Of a DNA stretch of 64,000 bases, positions 37,131-46,812 are shown piece by piece. A model generated the notes under the pieces. The model made no database searches, was not told the DNA's origin, and saw nothing but the letters and a program-made list of their open reading frames with translations. The stretch lies in contig JAFKGD010000001.1 of the NCBI GenBank assembly GCA_017307855.1, positions 248,001-312,000 of the forward strand, given 5' to 3'. This stretch comes from Burkholderiales bacterium. Lineage in GTDB: Bacteria; Pseudomonadota; Gammaproteobacteria; Burkholderiales; Burkholderiaceae_C. Position numbers and translations under genes: made by a program. The first letter of the stretch is position 1. Each line of letters opens with the position of its first letter.

Positions 37131-38765
37131 ATGCAGACCAGCCGAGCCGACCACGGCACGACACCGCCGCGCGTAGAGATCCCGCGCGACTACAACGCCG
37201 CGCACGACCTGCTCGAACGCAATGCCGGGCGCGCGGCCAAGGTGGCGTACATCGACGCCGCCAGCGGTGCCCAGCTCACGTATGGCGAGCTGGCCGACCA
37301 GTCCCATCGTTTCGCCAATGCCCTGCGTGCGCTGGGCCTGCCGCGCGAATCGCGCGTGCTGCTGGCCGCGCTCGACACACCTGAATGGCCGGTGGCCTTC
37401 CTGGGCAGCATGCTGGCCGGCGTCGTGCCCGTGGCGGCCAACACGCTGCTCACGCCCGCCGATTTCGAGTTCATGTTGCGCGACGCGCGTGCGCAGGCGC
37501 TCATCGTCTCCCAGCCGCTGCTGCCGCAGTTCGAGGCCTGCCTGGCCGATGCCGGCCGCCGCCCGGCGGGCTTGCGCCACGTGATCGTGGCCGGCACCGA
37601 CGAGGCCGGCCCCCACCTCTCGCTGCGCCGCCTGGTGCAAGAAGCCACGGCCGACCGCAGCGTGGCCGACACCTGCAGCGACGACGCCTGCTTCTGGCTG
37701 TATTCCAGTGGCTCCACCGGCACGCCCAAGGGCACGGTGCACCTGCACAGCCACCTGATCCAGACGGCCGAGCTGTACGGCCGCGCCGTGCTGGGCATCC
37801 GCGAATCCGACGTGGTGTATTCGGCCGCCAAGCTGTTCTTCGCCTACGGTCTGGGCAATGCCCTCACCTTCCCGATGAGCGTGGGCGCCACCACGGTGCT
37901 GCTGCCCTCGCGGCCCACGCCGGCCGACGTGTTCGGTGTGCTCACCAGATTCAAACCCACTGTGTTCTGCGGCGTGCCCACGCTGTTCGCCGGACTGCTG
38001 GCCGACCCGGGCCGGCCCGCGCGCGACGCGGTGGCCGTGCGTGTGTGCACCAGCGCGGGCGAGGCGCTGCCAGCCGACATCGGCCGCCGGTGGAGCGAGG
38101 CCTATGGCAGCGAGATCCTCGATGGCATCGGCTCCACCGAGATGCTGCACATCTTCCTGTCGAACCGCCCCGGCCAGGTGCGCTACGGCACCACGGGCCA
38201 GGCCGTGCCGGGCTACGACCTTCGCATCGTGGGCGACGATGGCCAGGTGTGCGGCGACGGCGAGATCGGCGAGCTGCAGATCCGCGGCCCGTCGGCGGCG
38301 CTGATGTACTGGAACAACCGCGAGAAGACCAAGGCCACGTTCGCGGGCGAGTGGACGCGCTCGGGTGACAAGTACACCCGCGATGCGGACGGCTTCTACA
38401 CCTACGGCGGCCGCAGCGACGACATGCTCAAGGTGGGCGGCATCTACGTGAGCCCGTTCGAGGTGGAAGCCTCGCTGATGACGCACGCGTCCGTGCTGGA
38501 ATGCGCCGTGATCGGCGTGGCCGACACCGACGGCCTGATCAAGCCCAAGGCCTGCGTGGTGCTCAAGAGCGGCCAGCAGGCGAGCGCCGACGACCTCAAG
38601 GCGCACGTGAAGTCGCAACTGGCGCCCTACAAGTACCCGCGCTGGATCGAGTTCGCCGCCGAACTTCCGAAGACCGCCACCGGCAAGATCCAGCGCTTCA
38701 AGCTGCGGAGCGCTGCATCGCAGACCGGCGCGCAGGCAGCGGCGCCCGCTTCCGCCGTGCGGTGA
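37131..38765 (+). CDS. bclA: Benzoate-CoA ligase
   Basis: A 544-residue adenylate-forming enzyme activating benzoate to benzoyl-CoA. LYSSGSTGTPKG (near residue 190) is the P-loop, the AKLFFAYGLGNAL block with SVGATTVLLPSRPTP is typical of benzoate- and hydroxybenzoate-CoA ligases, GIGSTEMLHIFLSN is the A5 motif and KTATGKIQRFKLR bears the catalytic Lys. Its place between the box genes and the importer fits benzoate rather than other acids. It belongs to the flavodoxin-bclA-importer direction. Confidence 0.95.
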   Translation: MQTSRADHGTTPPRVEIPRDYNAAHDLLERNAGRAAKVAYIDAASGAQLTYGELADQSHRFANALRALGLPRESRVLLAALDTPEWPVAFLGSMLAGVVPVAANTLLTPADFEFMLRDARAQALIVSQPLLPQFEACLADAGRRPAGLRHVIVAGTDEAGPHLSLRRLVQEATADRSVADTCSDDACFWLYSSGSTGTPKGTVHLHSHLIQTAELYGRAVLGIRESDVVYSAAKLFFAYGLGNALTFPMSVGATTVLLPSRPTPADVFGVLTRFKPTVFCGVPTLFAGLLADPGRPARDAVAVRVCTSAGEALPADIGRRWSEAYGSEILDGIGSTEMLHIFLSNRPGQVRYGTTGQAVPGYDLRIVGDDGQVCGDGEIGELQIRGPSAALMYWNNREKTKATFAGEWTRSGDKYTRDADGFYTYGGRSDDMLKVGGIYVSPFEVEASLMTHASVLECAVIGVADTDGLIKPKACVVLKSGQQASADDLKAHVKSQLAPYKYPRWIEFAAELPKTATGKIQRFKLRSAASQTGAQAAAPASAVR

Positions 38766-38780
38766 CTGCGGGTTAATCAT

Positions 38781-38804
38781 GTGGCGCTGTACGGGGGGCG
38801 CCAC
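38781..38804. promoter_or_regulatory. Hairpin between bclA and the receptor gene
   Basis: GTGGCGC (38781-38787) pairs with GCGCCAC (38798-38804) around a 10-nt loop. There is no T-run after it, so it is not a classical terminator; it may stabilise the transcript ends or be part of a regulatory site. A TAGATT immediately follows at 38805. Confidence 0.4.
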
Positions 38805-38851
38805 TAGATTCGCGAAAAGGTAAGTTCACACAGGAAACCACGGAGAACCAC

Positions 38852-40039
38852 ATGACCTCTCGCCGCCTCGTCCTCTCGCGCAGTGCCGCCGTCATCGGCG
38901 CCGCATCCACCGGCCTGCTGCTGCCGCAGATCGTGCGGGCCCAGTCCGCCAAGGTGCGCGTGGGCTTCATGCTGCCCTACACCGGCACCTTCGCCCAACT
39001 GGGGGTTGCCATCGAGAACGGCGTGCGCATGGCGCTGGCCGAGCAGGGCAACAAGCTCGGCGGCCGCGAGATCGAGTGGTTCAAGGTGGACGACGAATCC
39101 GAGCCGTCCAAGGGCATCGAGAACGCCACCCGCCTGGTGCAGCGCGACAAGGTGGACGTGCTGATCGGCACCGTGCACTCGGGCGTGCAGATGGGCATCC
39201 ACAAGGTGGCGCGCGACACGGGCGTGCTCAACATCATCCCCAACGCCGGAGTGCACGCGGCCACGCGTGCGCTGTGCGCGCCCAACGTGTTCCGCACCAG
39301 CTTCTCCAACGCGCAGCCCACGCTGGCGCTGGGCAAGGCCATGGTGGACAAAGGCCACAAGAAGGCTGTGTGGATCACCTGGAAGTACGCGGCCGGCGAC
39401 GACGCCTACGAAGGCTTCAAGGAAAGCTACACCAAGGCCGGCGGCACCATCGTCAAGGAACTGGGCCTGCCCTTCCCCAACGTCGAATTCCAGGCGCTGC
39501 TCACCGAGATCGCGGCGCTCAAGCCCGACGCGGTGGCCTGCTTCTTCGCCGGCGGTGGCGCCGTGAAGTTCATTCGCGATTACGCGGCCGCGGGCCTCAA
39601 GGACAAGATCCCGCTGTATGGCTCGGGCTTCCTGACCGAAGGCGTGCTCGACGCTGCCGGCCCGGCCGCCGATGGCATCATGACCACCATGCATTACAGC
39701 GATTCGCTGGACACGCCACGCAACAAGAACTTCCGGCTCGAATACGCCAAGCAGTTCAAGATGCAGCCCGACGTCTACGCCGTGCAGGGCTATGACAGCG
39801 GCCTGCTGCTGCTGCAGGGTGCTGCTGCCGTGAAGGGCGACCTGTCGAACAAGGCGGCGCTCTACAAGGCCATGGAAGGGGCGACCATCGACAGCCCGCG
39901 TGGCAAGTGGACGATGAGCAAGTCGCACAACCCGGTGCAGGACATCTACCTGCGCGTGGTGCAGAACAAGGAAAACAAGGTGGTGGGCGTGGCGGCCAAG
40001 GCGCTGGCCGATCCGGGCACCGGTTGCCGCATGGGCTGA
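38852..40039 (+). CDS. ABC transporter substrate-binding protein (LivK-type, likely benzoate)
   Basis: A 395-residue receptor of the branched-chain amino-acid type. The signal region MTSRRLVLSRSA resembles a twin-arginine motif and is cut near RAQS (residue 31). The mature chain has VRVGFMLPYTGTFAQLG, GREIEWFKVDDESEPSKG and the VDVLIGTVHSGV block. Members near aromatic genes bind benzoate-like acids, and here it lies between bclA and the permease genes. AGGAAACC precedes the ATG at 38852. The later permease genes are separated by a terminator-like hairpin. Confidence 0.92.
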   Translation: MTSRRLVLSRSAAVIGAASTGLLLPQIVRAQSAKVRVGFMLPYTGTFAQLGVAIENGVRMALAEQGNKLGGREIEWFKVDDESEPSKGIENATRLVQRDKVDVLIGTVHSGVQMGIHKVARDTGVLNIIPNAGVHAATRALCAPNVFRTSFSNAQPTLALGKAMVDKGHKKAVWITWKYAAGDDAYEGFKESYTKAGGTIVKELGLPFPNVEFQALLTEIAALKPDAVACFFAGGGAVKFIRDYAAAGLKDKIPLYGSGFLTEGVLDAAGPAADGIMTTMHYSDSLDTPRNKNFRLEYAKQFKMQPDVYAVQGYDSGLLLLQGAAAVKGDLSNKAALYKAMEGATIDSPRGKWTMSKSHNPVQDIYLRVVQNKENKVVGVAAKALADPGTGCRMG

Positions 40040-40065
40040 CCCGGCCCGCGCAGTACCGCGACACG

Positions 40066-40091
40066 ACGGCGGACCAGTTCCGCCGTTTTTC
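40066..40091 (+). terminator. Intrinsic terminator-like hairpin between receptor and permease genes
   Basis: ACGGCGGA (40066-40073) and TCCGCCGT (40079-40086) form an 8-bp stem with a 5-nt loop, followed by TTTTC. It lies inside the importer operon, 20 bp before livH. It probably lets only part of the transcripts continue, giving more receptor than membrane protein. Confidence 0.75.
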
Positions 40092-40110
40092 TTGATTCCT
40101 GCAGTACACG

Positions 40111-40974
40111 ATGGATTTCGCCAACTTCCTGATCCAGCTACTCAACAGCGTCCAATACGGGCTGCTGCTGTTCATGCTGGCAGCCGGCCTGACGCTGATC
40201 TTCGGCATCATGGGCGTGGTCAACCTGGCCCACGGCAGCTTCTACATGCTGGGCGCCTATTTGGCCTGGTCGCTGTCCGAGCGCACCGGCAACCTGGCCA
40301 TCGCCATCGCGCTGGGCGTGGTGCTGTCGGTTCTCTTCGGGCTGGTGCTCGAGCGGCTGCTGTTCCGCCACTTCTATCACCGCGATCACCTCGACCAGGT
40401 GCTGCTCACCTTCGGGCTCATCTACATCTTCGAGGAGCTGCGCTCCATCCTGTGGGGTGACGACGTGCATGCGGCCGAGGTGCCGGCACTGCTGTCGGCG
40501 TCCATCCCGCTGACCGACACGCTCTCGTATCCCGTGTACCGGCTCTTCATGTCGGGCGTGTGCATCGTGCTGGCCATCGGCCTGTGGCTGCTCATCAGCC
40601 GCACGCGGCTGGGCATGAAGATCCGCGCGGGTGCGTTCAACCGCGAGATGACCGAATCACTGGGTATCAACATCCAGCTGATCCATGCCGTCGTGTTCGC
40701 GCTGGGTGTGGCGCTGGCCACGGTGGCGGGCATGGTGGCAGCGCCGGTTTCCAGCGTCTATCCCAACATGGGCAGCCAGGTGCTGATCATGTGCTTCGTG
40801 GTGGTGGTGATCGGCGGCATCGGCTCGGTGCGCGGCGCGCTGGTGGCGGCGCTGCTGGTGGGGCTGGTCGACACCTTCGGCAAGGTGCTGCTGCCGCAAG
40901 TGGCCAGCATGCTGGTGTATGTGCTGATGGCGGCCGTGCTGCTGTGGAAGCCGGAAGGGCTGTTCAAGCAATGA
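40111..40974 (+). CDS. livH: Branched-chain-type ABC transporter permease (LivH)
   Basis: A 287-residue inner-membrane permease with about eight hydrophobic helices. VVNLAHGSFYMLGAYLAW (near residue 43) and VIGGIGSVRGALVAALLVG (near 232) are the LivH signatures; the last contains the coupling helix for the ATPase. It pairs with LivM as the translocation pore of the presumed benzoate importer. Gap to livM is 31 bp. Confidence 0.95.
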   Translation: MDFANFLIQLLNSVQYGLLLFMLAAGLTLIFGIMGVVNLAHGSFYMLGAYLAWSLSERTGNLAIAIALGVVLSVLFGLVLERLLFRHFYHRDHLDQVLLTFGLIYIFEELRSILWGDDVHAAEVPALLSASIPLTDTLSYPVYRLFMSGVCIVLAIGLWLLISRTRLGMKIRAGAFNREMTESLGINIQLIHAVVFALGVALATVAGMVAAPVSSVYPNMGSQVLIMCFVVVVIGGIGSVRGALVAALLVGLVDTFGKVLLPQVASMLVYVLMAAVLLWKPEGLFKQ

Positions 40975-41005
40975 CCCCGACCACCTTCCAGCCCGGGGAT
41001 TTCCG

Positions 41006-42040
41006 ATGAGCGCGAAACAGGCCAACCTCGAGAAGCTGCCCGTGGGCGTGCAGCTGGCGCTGGCGCTGGGCTTCGTCGCCCTCGCCTCGTTTCCCTTCTT
41101 CGGCAGCGACTTCTACGTGCAGATGGTCGCGCGCATGATGATCCTGGCCATCTTCGCGATGAGTCTCGACCTGCTGCAGGGCGTGACCGGCCTGGTGTCG
41201 CTGGGCCACGCGGCCTTCTTCGGCATCGCGGGCTACGCCCTCGCCTTCCTCATGCCGGCGGGCGAGCCGGCGAGCCTGTGGTGGCTGCTGCCGGCCTGCG
41301 TGGCAGCGACGGCACTGGCCGCGCTGGTGATCGGCTTCTTCGTGGTGCGAACGCACGGCATCTACTTCATCATGGTCACCATGGCGTTCGCGCAGATGGT
41401 GTTCTACCTGGTGTTCGACAACAAGGCGCTGGGCGGCTCGGACGGCGTGTACATCAACTTCCGGCCCGACGCCGCTCTCTTCGGCTGGCTGCCTTTCGAC
41501 CTGGAAGACAAGCGCACCTTCTACTGGTTCACTTTCGGCTGGCTTCTGGCCGCCTACCTGTTCCTGCGCCGGCTGCTCTGGAGCCCGTTCGGCCGCACAC
41601 TCGCGGGCATCCGCGTCAACGAGCACCGCATGCGCGCCATGGGTTACGGCACCTTCGGCTACAAGCTGGGCGCCTTCACGCTGGCCGGCGCGCTGGCCGG
41701 GCTGGCGGGCTTCCTGTGGGGCGCGCAGACGGGCTTCGTCAACCCCGAGCTGATGGGATTCCACAAGAGCGCGCACGTCATCATGATGGTGATCCTGGGC
41801 GGCATGGGCAACTTCGCGGGTGCCATCGTCGGTGCCTTCGCGTTCGAATACCTGCTTCACGTGTTCAAGGACCTGCCGGCCGTCGGCGACTTCAACACCG
41901 GCAAGCACTGGCAGCTATGGATGGGCCTGTTCATCGTGGCGGTGGTGGCGTTCGCGCCGCGCGGCCTGCTGGGCCTGCTGCAGTGGAGGCGCCGCGCACG
42001 CGACGCTGGTTCGAGCGAAAAGGAGGCCGGCCATGGCTGA
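41006..42040 (+). CDS. livM: Branched-chain-type ABC transporter permease (LivM)
   Basis: A 344-residue permease, LivM family. SLGHAAFFGIAGYALAF (near residue 70) and the MVILGGMGNFAGAIVGAF coupling region (near 262) are typical. The C-terminal cytoplasmic tail is basic. It ends in a TGA overlapping the first 8 bases of livG (42033-42040), so the ATPase is coupled in translation. Confidence 0.95.
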   Translation: MSAKQANLEKLPVGVQLALALGFVALASFPFFGSDFYVQMVARMMILAIFAMSLDLLQGVTGLVSLGHAAFFGIAGYALAFLMPAGEPASLWWLLPACVAATALAALVIGFFVVRTHGIYFIMVTMAFAQMVFYLVFDNKALGGSDGVYINFRPDAALFGWLPFDLEDKRTFYWFTFGWLLAAYLFLRRLLWSPFGRTLAGIRVNEHRMRAMGYGTFGYKLGAFTLAGALAGLAGFLWGAQTGFVNPELMGFHKSAHVIMMVILGGMGNFAGAIVGAFAFEYLLHVFKDLPAVGDFNTGKHWQLWMGLFIVAVVAFAPRGLLGLLQWRRRARDAGSSEKEAGHG

Positions 42041-42785
42041 TGCCGCCCTGCTCACCGCGCGCGACCTCACGCGGCGTTTCGGCGGCCTGATGGCCGTGGG
42101 CGGCTTGTCGCTCGACCTGCACCGGGGCCGCATCCATGCCGTGATCGGCCCCAACGGCGCGGGCAAGAGCACGCTGACCAACCTGCTCTCGGGCGACATC
42201 GCACCCTCATCGGGCCAGGTGATGCTGGCCGGGCAGGACGTGACGGGGCGCAGCCCCGAACACATCTCGCGCCGCGGCCTGGGCCGCAGCTACCAGAAGA
42301 CCAACATCTTCCTGCCCTTCACCGTGTGGGACAACGTGCGCCTGGCAGCACAGTCGCGCCAGCCGCACGCGCTGGCGTGGTGGCGCCGCGCCGACGGCTT
42401 CGCCGACACGCGCGCCCGGGCAGAACGCGCGCTCGAACTGGCGGGCATGGCGGCGCGTCGCGGCACCATTGCTGGCGCAATGAGCCATGGCGAGCAGCGC
42501 CAGCTCGAAATCGCGATGGCGCTGGCCACCGAGCCGTCTGTGCTGCTGCTGGACGAACCCCTGGCCGGCATGGGCACGGCCGAGGCCGAGCGCATGGTCG
42601 CCCTGCTGCTGCAACTCAAGGCGGCGCACGCCATCATGCTGGTGGAGCACGACATGGATGCCGTCTTCGCACTGGCCGACCAGCTCACCGTGATGGTGAA
42701 CGGCCAGACGATCGCGACGGGCACGCCGGCACAGATCCGCGCGGATGCCAACGTGCAGGCGGCCTATCTCGGAGAGGAATCGTGA
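42033..42785 (+). CDS. livG: ABC transporter ATP-binding protein (LivG)
   Basis: A 250-residue ATPase. Walker A is GPNGAGKST (near residue 39), the Q-loop follows in LGRSYQKTNIF, the signature appears as MSHGEQRQLEIAMAL (SHGEQ rather than the common SYGQQ), and Walker B is VLLLDEPLAGM. The LVEHDMDAVF switch His is present. AGGAGG lies just before the ATG. The stop codon TGA coincides with the beginning of the 86-bp tandem repeat. Confidence 0.95.
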   Translation: MADAALLTARDLTRRFGGLMAVGGLSLDLHRGRIHAVIGPNGAGKSTLTNLLSGDIAPSSGQVMLAGQDVTGRSPEHISRRGLGRSYQKTNIFLPFTVWDNVRLAAQSRQPHALAWWRRADGFADTRARAERALELAGMAARRGTIAGAMSHGEQRQLEIAMALATEPSVLLLDEPLAGMGTAEAERMVALLLQLKAAHAIMLVEHDMDAVFALADQLTVMVNGQTIATGTPAQIRADANVQAAYLGEES

Positions 42786-42954
42786 GCCCCCACGCTTGTC
42801 ACTTCGTGTACTGCGCGGCCCCCCGAGGGGGCGCAAACCTCCTTGGGGCGGCCCTGCGGAGCTTTTTATGAGCCCCCACGCTTGTCACTTCGTGTGCTGC
42901 GCTGCCCCCCGAGGGGGCGTAAACCTCCTTGGGGCGGCCCTGCGGAGGTTTATC
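42783..42954. repeat. Two tandem 86-bp GC-rich repeat units between livG and livF
   Basis: Two near-identical units start with TGAGCCCCCACGC at 42783 and 42869, exactly 86 bp apart. Each holds the hairpin GCCCCCCGAGGGGGC and the phrase CTTGGGGCGGCCCTGCGG. They differ at only a few positions. The first begins in livG's own stop codon and the second ends at livF's start. Similar elements recur in Comamonadaceae genomes (recalled, not searched). The hairpins may tune mRNA or act as a spacer. Confidence 0.85.
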
Positions 42955-42956
42955 TG

Positions 42957-43676
42957 ATGTCCACTTCCGAACTCCTCATCGAAGCCCGCGACCTGCACAC
43001 CTACTACGGCGCCAGCCACGTGCTGCGCGGGGTCGACTTCACGGTGGCGCGCGGCGAGACCGTGGGCCTGATGGGACGCAACGGCATGGGCAAGAGCACG
43101 CTGCTCAAGAGCCTGATGGGCATCGTGCCGCCGCGCGCGGGCCGCGTGCGCGTCGCCGGCCACGAAACCACGGGCCGTCCCGTCTACGAGGTCGCGCGCC
43201 GAGGCATCGCCTACGTGCCGGAAGGACGCGGCATCTTCGGCAACCTGAGCGTGCAGGAGAACCTGCGCATGGCCGCCCGGCCCGGATCGCGCGGCCAGCG
43301 CGACTGGACGTACGAGCGCGTGCTCGACACCTTCCCGCGCCTGGCCGAGCGCCTGCAGCATGGCGGCCAGCAGCTGTCGGGCGGCGAGCAGCAGATGCTG
43401 ACCATCGGCCGCGCCCTCATGACCAACCCCGACGTGCTAGTCCTGGACGAGGCCACCGAAGGCCTGGCGCCGCTGATCGCTCGCGAGATCTGGCGCATCT
43501 GCGGGCTGATCCGCGAATCGGGCATCAGCAGCGTGATCGTGGACAAGAACTGGCGCCACGTGACCCAGGTGACCGATCGCAACGTCGTGCTGGTCAAGGG
43601 CCAGGTGGTGTTCGAAGGCAGCAGCGCGCAGCTGCAGGCCGATCCGGAACTGCTCACCCGCCACCTGGGCGTGTGA
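42957..43676 (+). CDS. livF: ABC transporter ATP-binding protein (LivF)
   Basis: A 239-residue ATPase: Walker A GRNGMGKST (near residue 41), signature LSGGEQQML and Walker B VLVLDEATEGL (near 157), switch region SSVIVDKNWRH where the usual His is part of NWRH (LivF proteins often have VEQN here). It pairs with LivG. The ATG at 42957 follows the tandem repeats; an in-frame extension to 42843 runs only through the repeat and is not needed. Confidence 0.94.
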   Translation: MSTSELLIEARDLHTYYGASHVLRGVDFTVARGETVGLMGRNGMGKSTLLKSLMGIVPPRAGRVRVAGHETTGRPVYEVARRGIAYVPEGRGIFGNLSVQENLRMAARPGSRGQRDWTYERVLDTFPRLAERLQHGGQQLSGGEQQMLTIGRALMTNPDVLVLDEATEGLAPLIAREIWRICGLIRESGISSVIVDKNWRHVTQVTDRNVVLVKGQVVFEGSSAQLQADPELLTRHLGV

Positions 43677-43694
43677 GCCGTCCGGCGCGGCGCG

Positions 43695-44546
43695 TCAGAA
43701 GCCGACGTTCAGCAGCACCTGCGGGCCGCGGAACTTGTAGCGCACTTCGCCGTCCCAGCTGCTCGCGCCGCCACCCGTCGTCTGCAGCTTGTAATCGTTG
43801 AGACGGTAGCCCACGCCCAGCGCCACATTGGGCGTGAAGCGGTAGAGCAGGTTCACCTGCGCATTGAGCAGCGTGCCCTTCTTGTCGTCGTGGTTGAGCG
43901 AAAAGTAGTCGGCCCGGCTGCCCAGGATCCAGCGCGGCGAGAACGCCCACGTGTGATAGAGGCCGATGGTGGGCAGCGTGAGCTTTTCCTTGCGCTCTTC
44001 GCGTGCGGCCGCGCTGCCGACGCCGCCGATGGTACCGGCGCCTTCCACCGCGAAGCGGAAGTCGGTGTGGTGCAGGCCAGCCACGACGCCCAACTCGGCA
44101 TTGGGGGTGCGGATGAACGAGAAGCCGCCCGACAGGCGGTACACCGTGGATTCGAATTCGCTGCCCAGCGAGGCCGACACCGGATACGAGGCGTCACCGA
44201 AATCGATCGTGCGCGTGAGGCTGCGCGTGGTGCTGCGGTCGAGCTTGAAGTACTCGAACTCCAGGCGCCACCGCTCGCCCAGTCGCGCGCCGATGAGCAG
44301 CGAACCGACCGTGCTGTTGTCGGCCAGGCCCAGGTCATCCTCGCCACTGATGGTGGTGCCGATAGCACCGCCGGGACTGTTGGCGCGGATGGTGGAATCG
44401 ATGTTGGGCCGGAATACGCCCAGCTGCATCCACAGGTTCTCGTCCAGGTTGCCCTCGGCTCTGGGCTGGGCCCAGGCCGTGCCGGTGGCACAGAGCGTCG
44501 CGGCGGCGATCAGGACGGCGGGACGGAGAGATTTCTTGAGGGGCAT
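43695..44546 (-). CDS. Outer-membrane beta-barrel protein
   Basis: A 283-residue protein with a Sec signal peptide (residues 1-26, cut after AWAQ), alternating-pattern strands and a C-terminal phenylalanine (LLNVGF), the usual signal for outer-membrane barrel assembly. Strands such as WRLEFEYFKLDR, YRLSGGFSFI and NVALGVGYRLNDYKL fit a barrel of about 10-12 strands. It belongs to no family I can name with certainty. It is convergent with livF and may or may not be part of aromatic uptake. Confidence 0.8.
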   Translation of the reverse strand: MPLKKSLRPAVLIAAATLCATGTAWAQPRAEGNLDENLWMQLGVFRPNIDSTIRANSPGGAIGTTISGEDDLGLADNSTVGSLLIGARLGERWRLEFEYFKLDRSTTRSLTRTIDFGDASYPVSASLGSEFESTVYRLSGGFSFIRTPNAELGVVAGLHHTDFRFAVEGAGTIGGVGSAAAREERKEKLTLPTIGLYHTWAFSPRWILGSRADYFSLNHDDKKGTLLNAQVNLLYRFTPNVALGVGYRLNDYKLQTTGGGASSWDGEVRYKFRGPQVLLNVGF

Positions 44547-44671
44547 GCGGACTTCCCGGGTGTGAAAAAGTGGACGACCCGGCGATGTTTCCACCCGGGG
44601 GCGCATGCCGGCGTGGGGCCACGACGCGCAGGCGTGTCGGACAGCGCCGACTTCCCGGCATCCAGGTTTCT

Positions 44672-45445
44672 TCAGAGGAGCGCGCGCAGTTCGCCTGCCG
44701 CGTCCTGCAAGAGCGGCAGCAGCTCGCGCGTCGTCTCCTCCAGCGTCCGCTTGTGCGGCGCCACCACCACGTTGAGCGCGGCGACGGTGATGCCCTGCAT
44801 GTTGCGCAGCGGGACGGCGACAGCCTGTACGCCCAGCTCGTGCTCTTCGCGGGCGGCGCTGTAGTCGGCGGCGCGCACCTGCGCCACGGCCGCGCGGAAG
44901 GCGCTCGCCTCGGTCAGCGTGTGGGCCGTGAGACGGCGCAGCGTGCGCCCGCGCATCCAGCGCGTGAACTCGGCACGCGGCAGGCCGGCCAGCAGCACAC
45001 GGCCGGTGGAGGTGGCGTGCGCCGGCAGCCGCGCGCCCAGGTGCAGGCCGTAGGCCAGCATCTGCGGCCGCGCCGAGCCGCTGCGCGCCACGATCACGCA
45101 CTCGTCGCCGTCGAGCACCACCACCGAAAAGGGCTCGTGCGCCTCGGCCGCCAATCGGTTGAGCGTGGGTTGCACCACGCGCGGCAGCCGCGCCGACGCG
45201 AGATAGCTGCCGGAAAAGCGCAGCACCTTCGGCGACAGCCAGAACCAGCTGCCGTCGCTTTCGAGGTAGCCCAGGTGCGCCAGCGTGAGCAGGTGGCGGC
45301 GCGCGGCGGCGCGCGTGAGGCCGGCGCGCTGCGCAGCCAGCGTGGCATTGAGCCGCTGCCGCTCTGTATCGAAGCTCTCCAGCACGGCCATGCCTTTGGC
45401 CATGCCTTCGATGAAGTCGGGCTTGGCGATGGGTGGCAGCGGCAT
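44672..45445 (-). CDS. IclR-family regulator (PobR/PcaR-like)
   Basis: A 257-residue IclR protein: an N-terminal winged helix (residues about 12-75, LNATLAAQRAGLTRAAARRH) and an effector domain with FSVVVLDGDECVIVARSGS and LPAHATSTGRVLLAGL. IclR members PobR and PcaU/PcaR control 4-hydroxybenzoate and protocatechuate genes. Being divergent from pobA, it very likely controls it through the two palindromes at 45470-45504. The ATG at 45445 is preferred; one at 45505 would add 20 residues that cover the operators. Confidence 0.92.
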   Translation of the reverse strand: MPLPPIAKPDFIEGMAKGMAVLESFDTERQRLNATLAAQRAGLTRAAARRHLLTLAHLGYLESDGSWFWLSPKVLRFSGSYLASARLPRVVQPTLNRLAAEAHEPFSVVVLDGDECVIVARSGSARPQMLAYGLHLGARLPAHATSTGRVLLAGLPRAEFTRWMRGRTLRRLTAHTLTEASAFRAAVAQVRAADYSAAREEHELGVQAVAVPLRNMQGITVAALNVVVAPHKRTLEETTRELLPLLQDAAGELRALL

Positions 45446-45469
45446 GGCGAGTCGGATGTGCAGCGGGTT

Positions 45470-46775
<1,306 letters not shown>

Positions 46776-46812
46776 GCGGCGCCACCGGCGCGGGCAGCGG
46801 CAGAATCCTCCC

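Noticed and set aside
36501-38804. 767-residue open frame on the minus strand
   Set aside because: Antisense to the flavodoxin and bclA; low-complexity composition and no recognisable domain.
38781-38804. Terminator after bclA
   Set aside because: The stem has no T-run and the next gene is in the same pathway, so it is listed only as a hairpin.
42783-42954. CRISPR-like array
   Set aside because: Only two adjacent units of 86 bp, no spacers and no cas genes.
42843-42956. 38-residue N-terminal extension of LivF
   Set aside because: It is encoded entirely by the tandem repeat; the normal LivF start is at 42957.
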